Below are positions 36,069 through 44,475 of a stretch of 64,000 bases of DNA, one piece after another; within the stretch, counting starts at the first letter, position 1, and each line of letters opens with the position of its first letter. The notes beneath the pieces were generated by a model. It saw only the letters and a program-made list of their open reading frames with translations, ran no database searches and was not told the DNA's origin. The translations under genes were made by a program, and so were the position numbers. The stretch comes from CAVPKN01 sp963832835. GTDB lineage: Bacteria; Chlamydiota; Chlamydiia; Chlamydiales; JAAKFR01. The stretch is from contig CAWHVD010000001.1 of NCBI GenBank assembly GCA_963832835.1, forward strand, positions 2,046,001-2,110,000, read 5' to 3'.

Positions 36069-37715
36069 GTGCAACCCGATCTGAAAATCATTTGGATTCT
36101 TGCTATCGGTTTGAGCTCTGCCTGTTTGCTAGGTTATATCGCCCAACGCCTTAAACTATCTCCTATTTTAGGCTATTTGCTGGCAGGGTTTCTGATGGGA
36201 CCCCAATTCCCTGGGTTTGTTGCTGATCTGTATATCTCCGAACAGCTTGCTTACATCGGGGTCACCCTCTTGATGTTTGCCGTGGGCTTGCAATTTAGTT
36301 GGAAAGATCTTTTCGAGGTTAAAAAGATCGTAATACCTGGAGCAATCCTGGCTTTTATTTCGATGCTCCTGGGATTTTTTCTATGTATATTTCTCGGAGA
36401 AACTTCTCAGGTTGGCATCATTATTGGAGCTGCCATTTGTGTATCGAGCACTGTTGTGATTGTAAAGGTTCTATCAGATCAAAATCTCTTACAGACTCTT
36501 CAGGGAAAGATTGTCATCGGATGGACGATTGTGGAAGATTTAATCGCCATTTTTGTGCTGATTCTACTTCCGACGTTAACGCAGCCGCTTACTGCGGGGA
36601 GTGGATCTATTCTCACAATTGCCACCAGCCTCGGTTGGGTCATTTTGAAAATCTTAGGCCTAGGGATTTTTGTTTATTTTATAGGAGATCGGTTAGTCCA
36701 ATTCCTGTTGAAACGGGTAGCGCGCACACGCTCTCATGAACTATTCACTCTCCTCATTTTATCTGTAGTGTTTGTGATCGCTATTGTGAGCTCTTCAATA
36801 TTTGGCGTTTCACTTGCCTTGGGAGCTTTTATTGCGGGCACTGTCGTAGCCAAATCGCATGTAAGCGAGCAAGCGGCGGCTAATGCGCTGCCATTACGCG
36901 ACACTTTTGCTGTCGTCTTTTTTCTCTCTATTGGCATGCTTTTCAATCCGATAGCGGTGCTCGATAATCTCCCACTTTTTTTCGGGACGTTATTCATTAT
37001 TCTGATTTTAAGAACAATGCTCGCTTTTTCCATTGTCAGGTTAATGAAATACCCCGTTGCTGTAGCCCTAACAGTTGCCATTGCTATTGGGCAAATCGGT
37101 GAATATTCATTTATTCTTGCAGAAGAGGGCGATCGGCTGAAAATCCTACCTCAAACGGTTTACGATATTATTGTCGCCTGTGCTCTCATTAGCATCGCCT
37201 TAAATCCAATACTGTTTAGGCTTTTTAAACGTTTCATCACCCAGCCCGCTGCCACCGAGCCCCTAAATGAAGTATCCTCAGATCAAAAAACGCAAGGCTC
37301 CTCCCCTAGGGCGATTGTCGTAGGCTATGGTCCCATTGGGCAAACAGCCGTACGTTGCTTACAGGAAAATGGTTACAATGTGTTGATCATAGATCGCAAT
37401 GTCGACCGTGTGGAACAACTCAAACAACTTCATTTTGAAGCCCTTTTTGGTGATGCCTCCCAGCCTCAACTGATGGCAATGGCCTATTTAGAAAAGGTGC
37501 AACTGATCGTGACTACTACTCCAGACGTTCAGGTGACAGAGGCAATTATCCAAGCGGCGCAGCACCTCAACCCAGACATTCAAATTATCTCACGTATCCA
37601 CTGGAAAGAAGATCTCAAAAAATTTGAGAATGGAGACATACCTCTAATCTGTGACGAGGAGATCAGCTCGCAAGCCCTAGAAGATTTAATTCTTAGACAC
37701 ATTCAATCCATCTAA
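36069..37715 (+). CDS. CPA2-family cation:proton antiporter with TrkA-N domain (Kef/YbaL type)
   Basis: 548 residues: about 12-13 membrane segments (LSPILGYLLAGFLMGPQ, FAVGLQFSWKDL, VVEDLIAIFVLILLP, GEYSFILAEEG), then a cytoplasmic Rossmann RCK/TrkA-N domain beginning AIVVGYGPIGQTAVRCL (GxGxxG). It likely exchanges K+ or Na+ for H+. There is no separate TrkA-C domain. The start is GTG with AAGGG eight nt upstream. Confidence 0.9.
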   Translation: MQPDLKIIWILAIGLSSACLLGYIAQRLKLSPILGYLLAGFLMGPQFPGFVADLYISEQLAYIGVTLLMFAVGLQFSWKDLFEVKKIVIPGAILAFISMLLGFFLCIFLGETSQVGIIIGAAICVSSTVVIVKVLSDQNLLQTLQGKIVIGWTIVEDLIAIFVLILLPTLTQPLTAGSGSILTIATSLGWVILKILGLGIFVYFIGDRLVQFLLKRVARTRSHELFTLLILSVVFVIAIVSSSIFGVSLALGAFIAGTVVAKSHVSEQAAANALPLRDTFAVVFFLSIGMLFNPIAVLDNLPLFFGTLFIILILRTMLAFSIVRLMKYPVAVALTVAIAIGQIGEYSFILAEEGDRLKILPQTVYDIIVACALISIALNPILFRLFKRFITQPAATEPLNEVSSDQKTQGSSPRAIVVGYGPIGQTAVRCLQENGYNVLIIDRNVDRVEQLKQLHFEALFGDASQPQLMAMAYLEKVQLIVTTTPDVQVTEAIIQAAQHLNPDIQIISRIHWKEDLKKFENGDIPLICDEEISSQALEDLILRHIQSI

Positions 37716-37742
37716 AAACGTAATGTTCAGGTCCTCCATCTT

Positions 37743-37816
37743 TTCGGTTGATAGTCCTCTGTGGTGACTATCCTCTCCCGCCCTGGCAAACCGGGCCTTC
37801 ATAAGGTGAGAGTGAC
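37743..37816 (+). repeat. Dispersed repeat family 2, copy D (diverged)
   Basis: TTCGGTTGATAGTCCTCTG, GTGACTATCCTCTCCCGCC, CTGGCAAACCGGGCC, then a decayed right end (GGTGAGAGTGAC). It ends 7 nt before MITE copy 7. Confidence 0.6.
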
Positions 37817-37823
37817 GGCAATT

Positions 37824-37986
37824 ATACCATTTCCAGAAAATAAAGCCATAAAGTGGCACTGGGTAACATGACAGATTTGGATGATCGTTTCGAAGCCTAT
37901 GTTTTTGCACCTAAGCGAGAAAGGATCGTTCAAAAATGGCGTGTTATACAGTGCCAATTTGTGACTTTATTTTCTGGAAATGGTAT
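37824..37986 (-). repeat. 163-bp MITE-like element, copy 7
   Basis: Reverse, full-length copy between the antiporter and the PARP-ankyrin gene, directly after repeat family 2 copy D. Confidence 0.95.
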
Positions 37987-38080
37987 TACAGGTGTCCGTG
38001 CTTATTCACCAGGGCACATAAAGTTAGAATAAACTTTTGACCACTTTATCTCTATAGGCAGGTTTGCAGGAGGCCACACT

Positions 38081-38140
38081 ATGAAGTTAAACCAATACCC
38101 TTTACAGATATCCCTAGCTCTTATTAAAGAAGCTCAATAA
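38081..38140 (+). other. 19-codon mini-ORF with a strong ribosome site
   Basis: AGGAGG stands 8 nt before an ATG that opens MKLNQYPLQISLALIKEAQ and stops 27 nt upstream of the PARP-ankyrin gene. The Shine-Dalgarno is better than that of most genes here. It could be a leader peptide, a microprotein or the start of a truncated gene. Confidence 0.4.
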
Positions 38141-38167
38141 ACTATATGGCAAATCCTTGAGGTACAT

Positions 38168-41100
38168 ATGATTCCATCGAACTTAATTCCCCAAACTCCG
38201 TGGGGCGTTAGCCCTGAGGTTTCCGCGCGTCTACAAGCAGTGAACCCTCGCTTTAAAGCTGCTGTCCTTAAACCTACCGATCCTGCATCTCAATTTGTTT
38301 TAGCTCAGTTTATGGCCGATAAGCCTCCCGGTTTTAGCATTACTAAGATCACCTATGTTTATAACAGCTCTTTGCAGACGGGCTTTTTGGCACACCTGAG
38401 CAATATAGAACATGAGGCCAAACAGTTTGTGCCCACATCCCTATCTGCAGAACGCAAAGAGGTGGTTGAGAACTGGAAAGATCTTACCTCTGTATATTCT
38501 CCCTTACAAGTGATGGTAGACCAGGAAGAGCAAATCCTCCATCATGCCAAAGTTCTTCCTCTTTGGCATGGCACCTCTTTGCCAAAATCTCAATCGATTT
38601 GCGCGTCGGGCTTTACCTACTTTGGCAAACATACATACTTTTCCGGTCATGGTTCAGGTAGTACCGACATTGGCTATTTTGGAAGTGGGATCTACTTTAC
38701 TGAAAGCGCTCAATACGCCTCGATGTATAGCAAAGGAGCTCTTCTTCTTTCTTGGGTCTCAATGCGAGAGCCCTATCCTGTGATCAGTGATAAAGCCTAT
38801 CCCCAAAAATGTACTGATATGCAGATGCTAGAGGGTAAGGGCGCCTATCAAAACTACGATACTCACTTCGTACCCGTCGCTTCTATTCTTCCAGATAATC
38901 CCCATTGCATGGTCTATCACCCTTGTGTTCACAAACAGCCACCTGCCTGGCATGAGATTGTCGTATTCCAAAAGGCTCAAGCCCTTCCTAGCTTTATTGT
39001 AGAGATTGGCGTAGACCTTCTTCCCTCTTTGAGCCCCAACTATACGTTTGAGGGTCTTTATGCTTCCTGCCAAGCCGGAGATCTACCCCAAGTCAAGAGT
39101 TGGATTTTGGAAGATAAAATGCGTCTTTTAGAAGAGGATGCTCAAGGGGAAAACTGTTTCTTTGCAGCGGTATTGGGCGGCCAGCTTCCTGTTTTAAAAT
39201 GGCTTTTAGCTCAAGACTCTACAGTGCTTAAAAAAGAGAGAAAAGATGGCTGGACTCCCATGCATATGGCCGCCATGCAAGGTAGCGCCCCTATCGTCTC
39301 TTGGCTCCACAGGCAAGATTCCACCATGATTCATAGCGGTAAGCCCACACCTTTGCAGTGTGCTGCCTTTTCCGAACAAATCCCTGTGCTCAAACTTTTC
39401 TTAGAAGAAGTTAAAAAAGATACTGTTCTGATCGAAGAGATGCTGAAAAGACCGTGTCCTCTCACCCTGCAGTTTTTGCTAGAAAATGGTCTTGATCCTG
39501 ATCAGGCCAACCGGTTTAAGCAAACGCTTCTACACCTAGCTGCACAAGCTGGGCAGGTGGAGCACATCGAACTGCTACTCGATACGGGAGCCAAAATCAA
39601 TGCGCAAGACTTGTCCAAAAAAACGCCCCTTTACTTAGCTGTAGCACAAGGTCACATTTCTGCTGTTAAATGCCTGCTCGCTAACCAAGCAGATCCTAGC
39701 ATTGTTGGCATAGAGGGAGACACCATCCTCCATGTCGCAGCCTTCTACGGATACACGCCCATTGTAGCCATACTTCTCAAATACCCCCTTCTTCACTGCG
39801 CCGATGAAGATGGGAAACAACCTATCCATAAAGCCGTTTGGTGTCATGATAAACCGGATGTGGTAGAGCTTCTGCTCAGCGCAGGAGCTGATCCTAATGC
39901 CTCGAATGCTTTTGGATTCACCCCCTTGCATTGGGCTGCTAAGCATGGGCATATTGCCAGCGCGCAGCTACTGCTTCAAAAAGGAGCCTTGCCAGATATT
40001 GCCAATCAGAAACTCGATCTCCCCTTTGATCTGGCAGTCCGTTGGGGACAAGATGCGTTTGTACAGTTTTTTTTAGGAGTCAAACCTAAAGAGCCAGAGC
40101 AACTACCCAAAGATGTAGAGGGATATTATTGTGCCCAGCTTTTGCAAGCCAAGAAAGAAAGTAATTACCAAGAGCAAATCTTTTATCTAGAAAAGCTCAG
40201 TGACCTCCACATTCAAAAAAGGCAGTGGGCACAAGGCGCTAAAATCCTCAATGGAGCTTTTGCAATTTTTGAGAAAAATGGTGATAACCCCCTTTTGAAA
40301 CAATACCTGTTAGCAAAACTTGAGCGGATCGAAGCTCTGTTTTTAGACAGCAGAGGGTTAAAAGTTCCTCATCACCATAAAGGGAGTGTGCTTAAATACA
40401 GAGAGCAGTTGAAGAATGTCCGGAGCCTCTACTTCAAAGAATTTGAAGAGAAGAACCCCATTGAGGGCATCCTTCCCTATCTCACAGCTTCCTACAAAAA
40501 GGTTTTGGGCTCCCTTATCCTAGATGCTCAAGGGCTCATAGGAGATGCTCCTGTGCAATGGGCTTGTGTGGGGATGGGCTCTATGGCACGCAATGAGATG
40601 TGCCCCTATTCCGATCTGGAGTTTGCCTTTCTGATCGGAAAAAAGAGTGAAGAAAATCTCGGCTATTTCCGTACTCTCGCAGAACTTGTTGAGCTCAAAG
40701 TCATCAACTTAGGGGAAACATTCTTTCCTCTCTTTGGCAAACTCTTTGATGAAAAATCCCCTGAGGCAAGCCCTACACCCGGTGGTTTTTCGATGGATTC
40801 AGGCGGTAATACACCGCTCGGTAAACCAGGCTTTTATGAGCTCATCGACACACCAGAAGGCTTAGCCCAGTATCAGAGCCTCCATTGGATGGAAGCTGAT
40901 ATCATTGTCACCAATGCCCTCTCAAGCGTTTGTTATGTGGCCGGTGACAAAAGCCTGTTTGTGAGTTACAACCAAGCTAAGCAAGCTCTGCATAACCGCT
41001 CAGATGGCTTCTTTTCTTTTACAGGAACCCCTTTACGCAAAACACTTGCCCTGAAGCTCCTGGCAGGTCATCTGCAAGAATTTAAGCCCGATCTTACCAA

Positions 41101-42907
41101 AGGCAAACAAGAGACCAACGCTTTTGGCATCAAAAAAGAGCTCTACCGTCCCTTCCAATCTGTGTTAGGTAGTCTTGCCCTGTTCTGTGGCCTTCCGGTG
41201 TGTTCCGCCTTTGAGATGATTCAGCAGCTCCTCAAAAAGGGATTCCTCTGCCCAGAAGGAGCCAAAAACTTAACCCAAGCCCTTTCTCAGCTCCTTAGCC
41301 TACGTTTTGAAGCGCACATCTTTTACCAAAGTGAAGGGGAGTTCCTCTTGCATATTGAGCAGGGAGAGCCCCAAGATCCCCAATATCTTTATCTTGATGA
41401 AAAACGTCTTGCCTCCCTCCACGAAATCTACAAGGTGCTGATCCCCTTCCATACATGTGCCGAGCAGTTTTTACGTACCAAGAATCCCAAATCATTTAGC
41501 AAATCCCTGTTCTACGACAAAAGTCCTCAAATCCAAGGAGCTGATTTTGAGAAAAACCTCCAATATGTCCAGGCCCAAGAAGCCCACCAACAAGCCGTCT
41601 CTCTGAATCCCAATGATCTCGATGCGCAGTTGGATCTCGGAAGCATAGAACAGAAAATGGCGCAGTACCAACAAGCGCTTAAGCGTAACTTGAAGGCCCT
41701 TGCGCTCGCTCAGGAGAAGCACGGCGAAAACCATCCCTCTGTGGCCACAAGCTACAACAATATAGGCACTGTCTATTGGAACCTCGGGGAGTTGGCACAA
41801 GCCCTCGAGTTTTACCAAAAGGCTTTGAAGATAGATCTACAGGTCCTGGACGAAAACCATCCTGATGTGGCCATAAGCTACGGCAATATCGGCGGGGTCT
41901 ATGCAAACCTCGGGGAGTTGCCACAAGCCCTCGAGTTTCTCCAAAAGGCTTTGAAGATTCAGATACAGGTCCTGGGCGAAAACCATCCTGATGTGGCCAC
42001 AAGCTACGGCAATATCGGCATGGTCTATAAAAACCTCGGGGAGTTGGCACAAGCCCTCGAGTTTCACCAAAAGGCTTTGAAGATTAAGCTCCAGGTCCTG
42101 GGCGAAAACCATCCCGATGTGGCCACAAGCTACAACAATATCGGCATGGTCTATAAAAACCTCGGGGAGTTGGCACAAGCCCTCGAGTTTCACCAAAAGG
42201 CTTTGAAGATTAAGCTCCAGGTCCTGGGCGAAAACCATCCCAATGTGGCCATAAGCTACGGCAATATCGGCGGGGTCTATGCAAACCTCGGGGAGAACGG
42301 CAAAGCCCTCGAGTTTTACCAAAAGGCTTTGAAGATTCAGATACAGGTCCTGGACGAAAACCATCCTGATGTGGCCACGAGCTACGGCAATATCGGCATG
42401 GTCTATAAAAACCTCGGGGAGAATGGCAAAGCCCTCGAGTTTCTCCACAAGGCCTTGAAGATTGAGCTCCAGGTCCTGGGCGAAAACCATCCTGATGTGG
42501 CCATAAGCTACGGCAATATCGGCGGGGTCTATGCAAACCTCGGGGAGAACGGCAAAGCCCTCGAGTTTTACCAAAAGGCTTTGAAGATTCAGCTACAGGT
42601 CCTCGGAGAAAACCATCCCTCTGTGGCCACGAGCTACGGCAATATCGGCATGGTCTATAAAAACCTCGGGGAGCACGGCAAAGCCCTCGATTTTCACCAA
42701 AAGGCTTTGAAGATTTGGCTTCTGGCATATGGGAAAAGCCACCCTCATATTGAAAATGCACTACAATGGCTGATTCTCTGTGCACAGAAGGCATCACCCT
42801 CTCAAGTCAAAGCTTTAGAGGAGGTTTCTGTCCTTTGCATCAAGGTGTTGGGGAATCAGCACCCGCAGACTCAAGAGTTGGTTCAATTGATTGCCAGAAA
42901 AACCTAG
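38168..42907 (+). CDS. Multidomain effector-like protein: PARP-like ART, ankyrin repeats, DUF294-like nucleotidyltransferase, kinesin-light-chain TPRs
   Basis: 1579 residues. Residues ~56-282 resemble a PARP catalytic domain: SITKITYVYN, the NAD-binding PLWHGTSL (His134), GSGIYFTESAQYASMYS (Tyr176) and WHEIVVFQKAQALPSF (Glu263), giving an H-Y-E triad. Residues ~290-640 hold about nine ankyrin repeats (DGWTPMHMAAMQG, QTLLHLAAQAGQ, FGFTPLHWAAKHGH). Around residues 802-819 GMGSMARNEMCPYSDLEF matches the DUF294/GlnD-like nucleotidyltransferase motif with Asp816 and Glu818 as metal ligands. Residues 1189-1524 are eight 42-residue TPRs. No signal peptide is seen. The architecture suggests a secreted host-directed ADP-ribosyltransferase with scaffolding repeats. 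GAGG precedes the ATG. Domain calls are by motif; delivery to the host is inference. Confidence 0.85.
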   Translation: MIPSNLIPQTPWGVSPEVSARLQAVNPRFKAAVLKPTDPASQFVLAQFMADKPPGFSITKITYVYNSSLQTGFLAHLSNIEHEAKQFVPTSLSAERKEVVENWKDLTSVYSPLQVMVDQEEQILHHAKVLPLWHGTSLPKSQSICASGFTYFGKHTYFSGHGSGSTDIGYFGSGIYFTESAQYASMYSKGALLLSWVSMREPYPVISDKAYPQKCTDMQMLEGKGAYQNYDTHFVPVASILPDNPHCMVYHPCVHKQPPAWHEIVVFQKAQALPSFIVEIGVDLLPSLSPNYTFEGLYASCQAGDLPQVKSWILEDKMRLLEEDAQGENCFFAAVLGGQLPVLKWLLAQDSTVLKKERKDGWTPMHMAAMQGSAPIVSWLHRQDSTMIHSGKPTPLQCAAFSEQIPVLKLFLEEVKKDTVLIEEMLKRPCPLTLQFLLENGLDPDQANRFKQTLLHLAAQAGQVEHIELLLDTGAKINAQDLSKKTPLYLAVAQGHISAVKCLLANQADPSIVGIEGDTILHVAAFYGYTPIVAILLKYPLLHCADEDGKQPIHKAVWCHDKPDVVELLLSAGADPNASNAFGFTPLHWAAKHGHIASAQLLLQKGALPDIANQKLDLPFDLAVRWGQDAFVQFFLGVKPKEPEQLPKDVEGYYCAQLLQAKKESNYQEQIFYLEKLSDLHIQKRQWAQGAKILNGAFAIFEKNGDNPLLKQYLLAKLERIEALFLDSRGLKVPHHHKGSVLKYREQLKNVRSLYFKEFEEKNPIEGILPYLTASYKKVLGSLILDAQGLIGDAPVQWACVGMGSMARNEMCPYSDLEFAFLIGKKSEENLGYFRTLAELVELKVINLGETFFPLFGKLFDEKSPEASPTPGGFSMDSGGNTPLGKPGFYELIDTPEGLAQYQSLHWMEADIIVTNALSSVCYVAGDKSLFVSYNQAKQALHNRSDGFFSFTGTPLRKTLALKLLAGHLQEFKPDLTKGKQETNAFGIKKELYRPFQSVLGSLALFCGLPVCSAFEMIQQLLKKGFLCPEGAKNLTQALSQLLSLRFEAHIFYQSEGEFLLHIEQGEPQDPQYLYLDEKRLASLHEIYKVLIPFHTCAEQFLRTKNPKSFSKSLFYDKSPQIQGADFEKNLQYVQAQEAHQQAVSLNPNDLDAQLDLGSIEQKMAQYQQALKRNLKALALAQEKHGENHPSVATSYNNIGTVYWNLGELAQALEFYQKALKIDLQVLDENHPDVAISYGNIGGVYANLGELPQALEFLQKALKIQIQVLGENHPDVATSYGNIGMVYKNLGELAQALEFHQKALKIKLQVLGENHPDVATSYNNIGMVYKNLGELAQALEFHQKALKIKLQVLGENHPNVAISYGNIGGVYANLGENGKALEFYQKALKIQIQVLDENHPDVATSYGNIGMVYKNLGENGKALEFLHKALKIELQVLGENHPDVAISYGNIGGVYANLGENGKALEFYQKALKIQLQVLGENHPSVATSYGNIGMVYKNLGEHGKALDFHQKALKIWLLAYGKSHPHIENALQWLILCAQKASPSQVKALEEVSVLCIKVLGNQHPQTQELVQLIARKT
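41732..42739 (+). repeat. Eight tandem 126-bp repeats encoding TPRs
   Basis: In-frame 126-bp units, each coding for a 42-residue TPR starting HP(D/S/N)VA(T/I)SY. Two unit types (IGMVYKNL and IGGVYANL) interleave, and many adjacent stretches are identical at the DNA level, including silent positions. This indicates recent duplication or gene conversion and makes the copy number prone to change. Confidence 0.93.
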
Positions 42908-42976
42908 AGGGCACTAATTCTTGAGCAGACAGGCCGGTAATTGCCTGAACTTGTTGGGTACTCGTACCTTGGGCTA

Positions 42977-43139
42977 ATACCATTTCCAGAAAATAAAGCC
43001 ATGAAGTGGTACTGGGTAACATGACAGATTTGGATGATCGTTTCGAAGCCTATGTTTTTGCACCTAAGCGAGAAAGGATCGTTCAAAAATGGCGTGTTAT
43101 ACAGTGCCAATTTGTGACTTTATTTTCTGGAAATGGTAT
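42977..43139 (-). repeat. 163-bp MITE-like element, copy 8
   Basis: Reverse copy between the PARP-ankyrin gene and the cyo operon. On its left, the minus strand can be read as GTSTQQVQAITGLSAQEL, resembling the C-terminal tail of Rpn/PD-(D/E)XK transposase-like proteins, so the element may have landed in gene debris. Confidence 0.93.
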
Positions 43140-43230
43140 TAGCCTCTATCCTGAGCCATTTGAGAGGCCCCTGGCTTCCCTTGGTGACATGTTGGGCAAT
43201 ATTTCGGGGTTTGGTAAAAGGACCTCATTC

Positions 43231-43416
43231 ATGACCCATCACATTTACAAAGCGTCGATCAAGTTTTTCAATCTACAGGGCAAGCGTAAATTTTGGGAAA
43301 AATTTTATCCCCAAAGTGCACCTGCATTCCTCATCTTTAAAAAGCCCCGCCTAGGTTACCACGAAGTCAGAGGGCTCATGCACGCCCTCAATGTCTCTCT
43401 CCCTCTAAAATTTTAA
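43231..43416 (+). CDS. Hypothetical 61-residue basic protein
   Basis: ATG 43231 follows AAAGGA by 8 nt and opens MTHHIYKASIKFFNLQGKRK, ending LNVSLPLKF. No family recognised. The same frame is open back into the MITE, but the part before 43231 looks like MITE plus linker. It could be a real small gene or a remnant. The following ~150 bp (43417-43569) is the presumed cyo promoter region. Confidence 0.35.
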   Translation: MTHHIYKASIKFFNLQGKRKFWEKFYPQSAPAFLIFKKPRLGYHEVRGLMHALNVSLPLKF

Positions 43417-43569
43417 ACACTAGTGCTCATCAAAAGAGATCCTCTCTGTCCCTTTGCGTCTCCGCGCCTCTGTGTTAAAAATATCCTATAAGCTCCAATC
43501 ACATCGAACATCTTTCCAATAAAATCTTATATTGATAAGTTGTGAAAAGAAGATCCATAGGTTGCACAG

Positions 43570-44475
43570 ATGCTGAAGAAAAAAAAGCCGGTTCGTTTCA
43601 TTCTGATCTTTTCCGGTATCATCCTGTTCCTTTTTTTGCTGATGCAACCGCTAGAGGTATGGCATTACCGGGCCGATATCCAATTGCTGTTTCCCAGCGG
43701 CCCAATTGCCCTGAAACAACGGAATCTGCTCTTGATCATTCAAGCAATCATGTTGCTTGTCGTGGTGCCAGTCTATTTTCTGACCTTTATCTTTTCTTGG
43801 AAATATCGATCTCATAACTCATCGGGCAAATACGATCCCGATTTAGATGATAGCAAACTCGCTGAATTCATCTGGTGGGGTTTTCCTTGCCTCATCATCC
43901 TGATCATTGGCACCTTGACATGGCTCAGTACGCATGAATTAGATCCGTTGAAACCTATTGCATCTCCCCAAAAAACCAAGACGATCCAAGTGGTCGCTCT
44001 GCAGTGGAAGTGGCTGTTCATCTACCCCGAAGAAAAAATCGCCACAGTCAATTTTGTACAATTTCCTGAAAACGTACCCATTCGCTTTGAAATCACCGCT
44101 GATGCACCTATGAATTCCTTTTGGATTCCCAAGTTAGCCGGACAAATTTATGCGATGCCTAAAATGAAAACGGCCCTTCACCTGATTGCCGATCAAGTAG
44201 GAGATTATAGAGGCTCGTCAGCAAATTTGAGTGGGGTCGGATTTGCAGGTATGACCTTCATCGCAAGGGCCAGCACGGAAGAAGATTTTCAACAATGGGT
44301 GAAAGAGGCTAAGCAGTCTTCTCAAAATCTGAATTTAGAATCCTACAACCAGTTAGCCCTTCCCAGTAAGGATAATCCTGTCACGACATACGTCCTGAAG
44401 GATGACAATCTCTTCGAATCGATCATCATGAAGTACATGTATCCGCAAACTATAGACCAGAAGGTAGTTCAGTAA
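43570..44475 (+). CDS. cyoA: Cytochrome bo3-type ubiquinol oxidase subunit II
   Basis: 301 residues: an N-terminal anchor, a second membrane hairpin segment, then a cupredoxin-like periplasmic domain (VVALQWKWLFIYPEE, APMNSFWIPKLAGQIYAM, SANLSGVGFAGM). The CuA-binding Cys/His residues of cytochrome c oxidases are absent, as expected for a quinol oxidase. No lipobox Cys is evident in the first segment, unlike E. coli CyoA. First gene of a compact cyoABCDE operon. Confidence 0.93.
   Translation: MLKKKKPVRFILIFSGIILFLFLLMQPLEVWHYRADIQLLFPSGPIALKQRNLLLIIQAIMLLVVVPVYFLTFIFSWKYRSHNSSGKYDPDLDDSKLAEFIWWGFPCLIILIIGTLTWLSTHELDPLKPIASPQKTKTIQVVALQWKWLFIYPEEKIATVNFVQFPENVPIRFEITADAPMNSFWIPKLAGQIYAMPKMKTALHLIADQVGDYRGSSANLSGVGFAGMTFIARASTEEDFQQWVKEAKQSSQNLNLESYNQLALPSKDNPVTTYVLKDDNLFESIIMKYMYPQTIDQKVVQ

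Noticed and set aside
41732..42739. Tandem repeat array as a CRISPR
   Set aside because: 126-bp in-frame units without variable spacers; they encode TPRs.
41837..42797. Long repetitive open frames on the minus strand across the TPR region
   Set aside because: Mirror frames of the 126-bp tandem repeats; codon pattern and repeat period follow the plus-strand TPRs.
43006..43139. A 45-residue frame (MVLGNMTDLDDRFEAYVFAP...) inside reverse MITE copies, possibly a conserved peptide
   Set aside because: It recurs only because the copies are nearly identical, has no ribosome site, and continues into unrelated sequence at each locus.
43441..43480. Short CTCTGTCCCTTTGCGTCTCCGC-like stretch as an insertion sequence end
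   Set aside because: Only a vague similarity to the CTCTGTAATCTCTGTG stretch near 49.23 kb; no inverted repeat or transposase.
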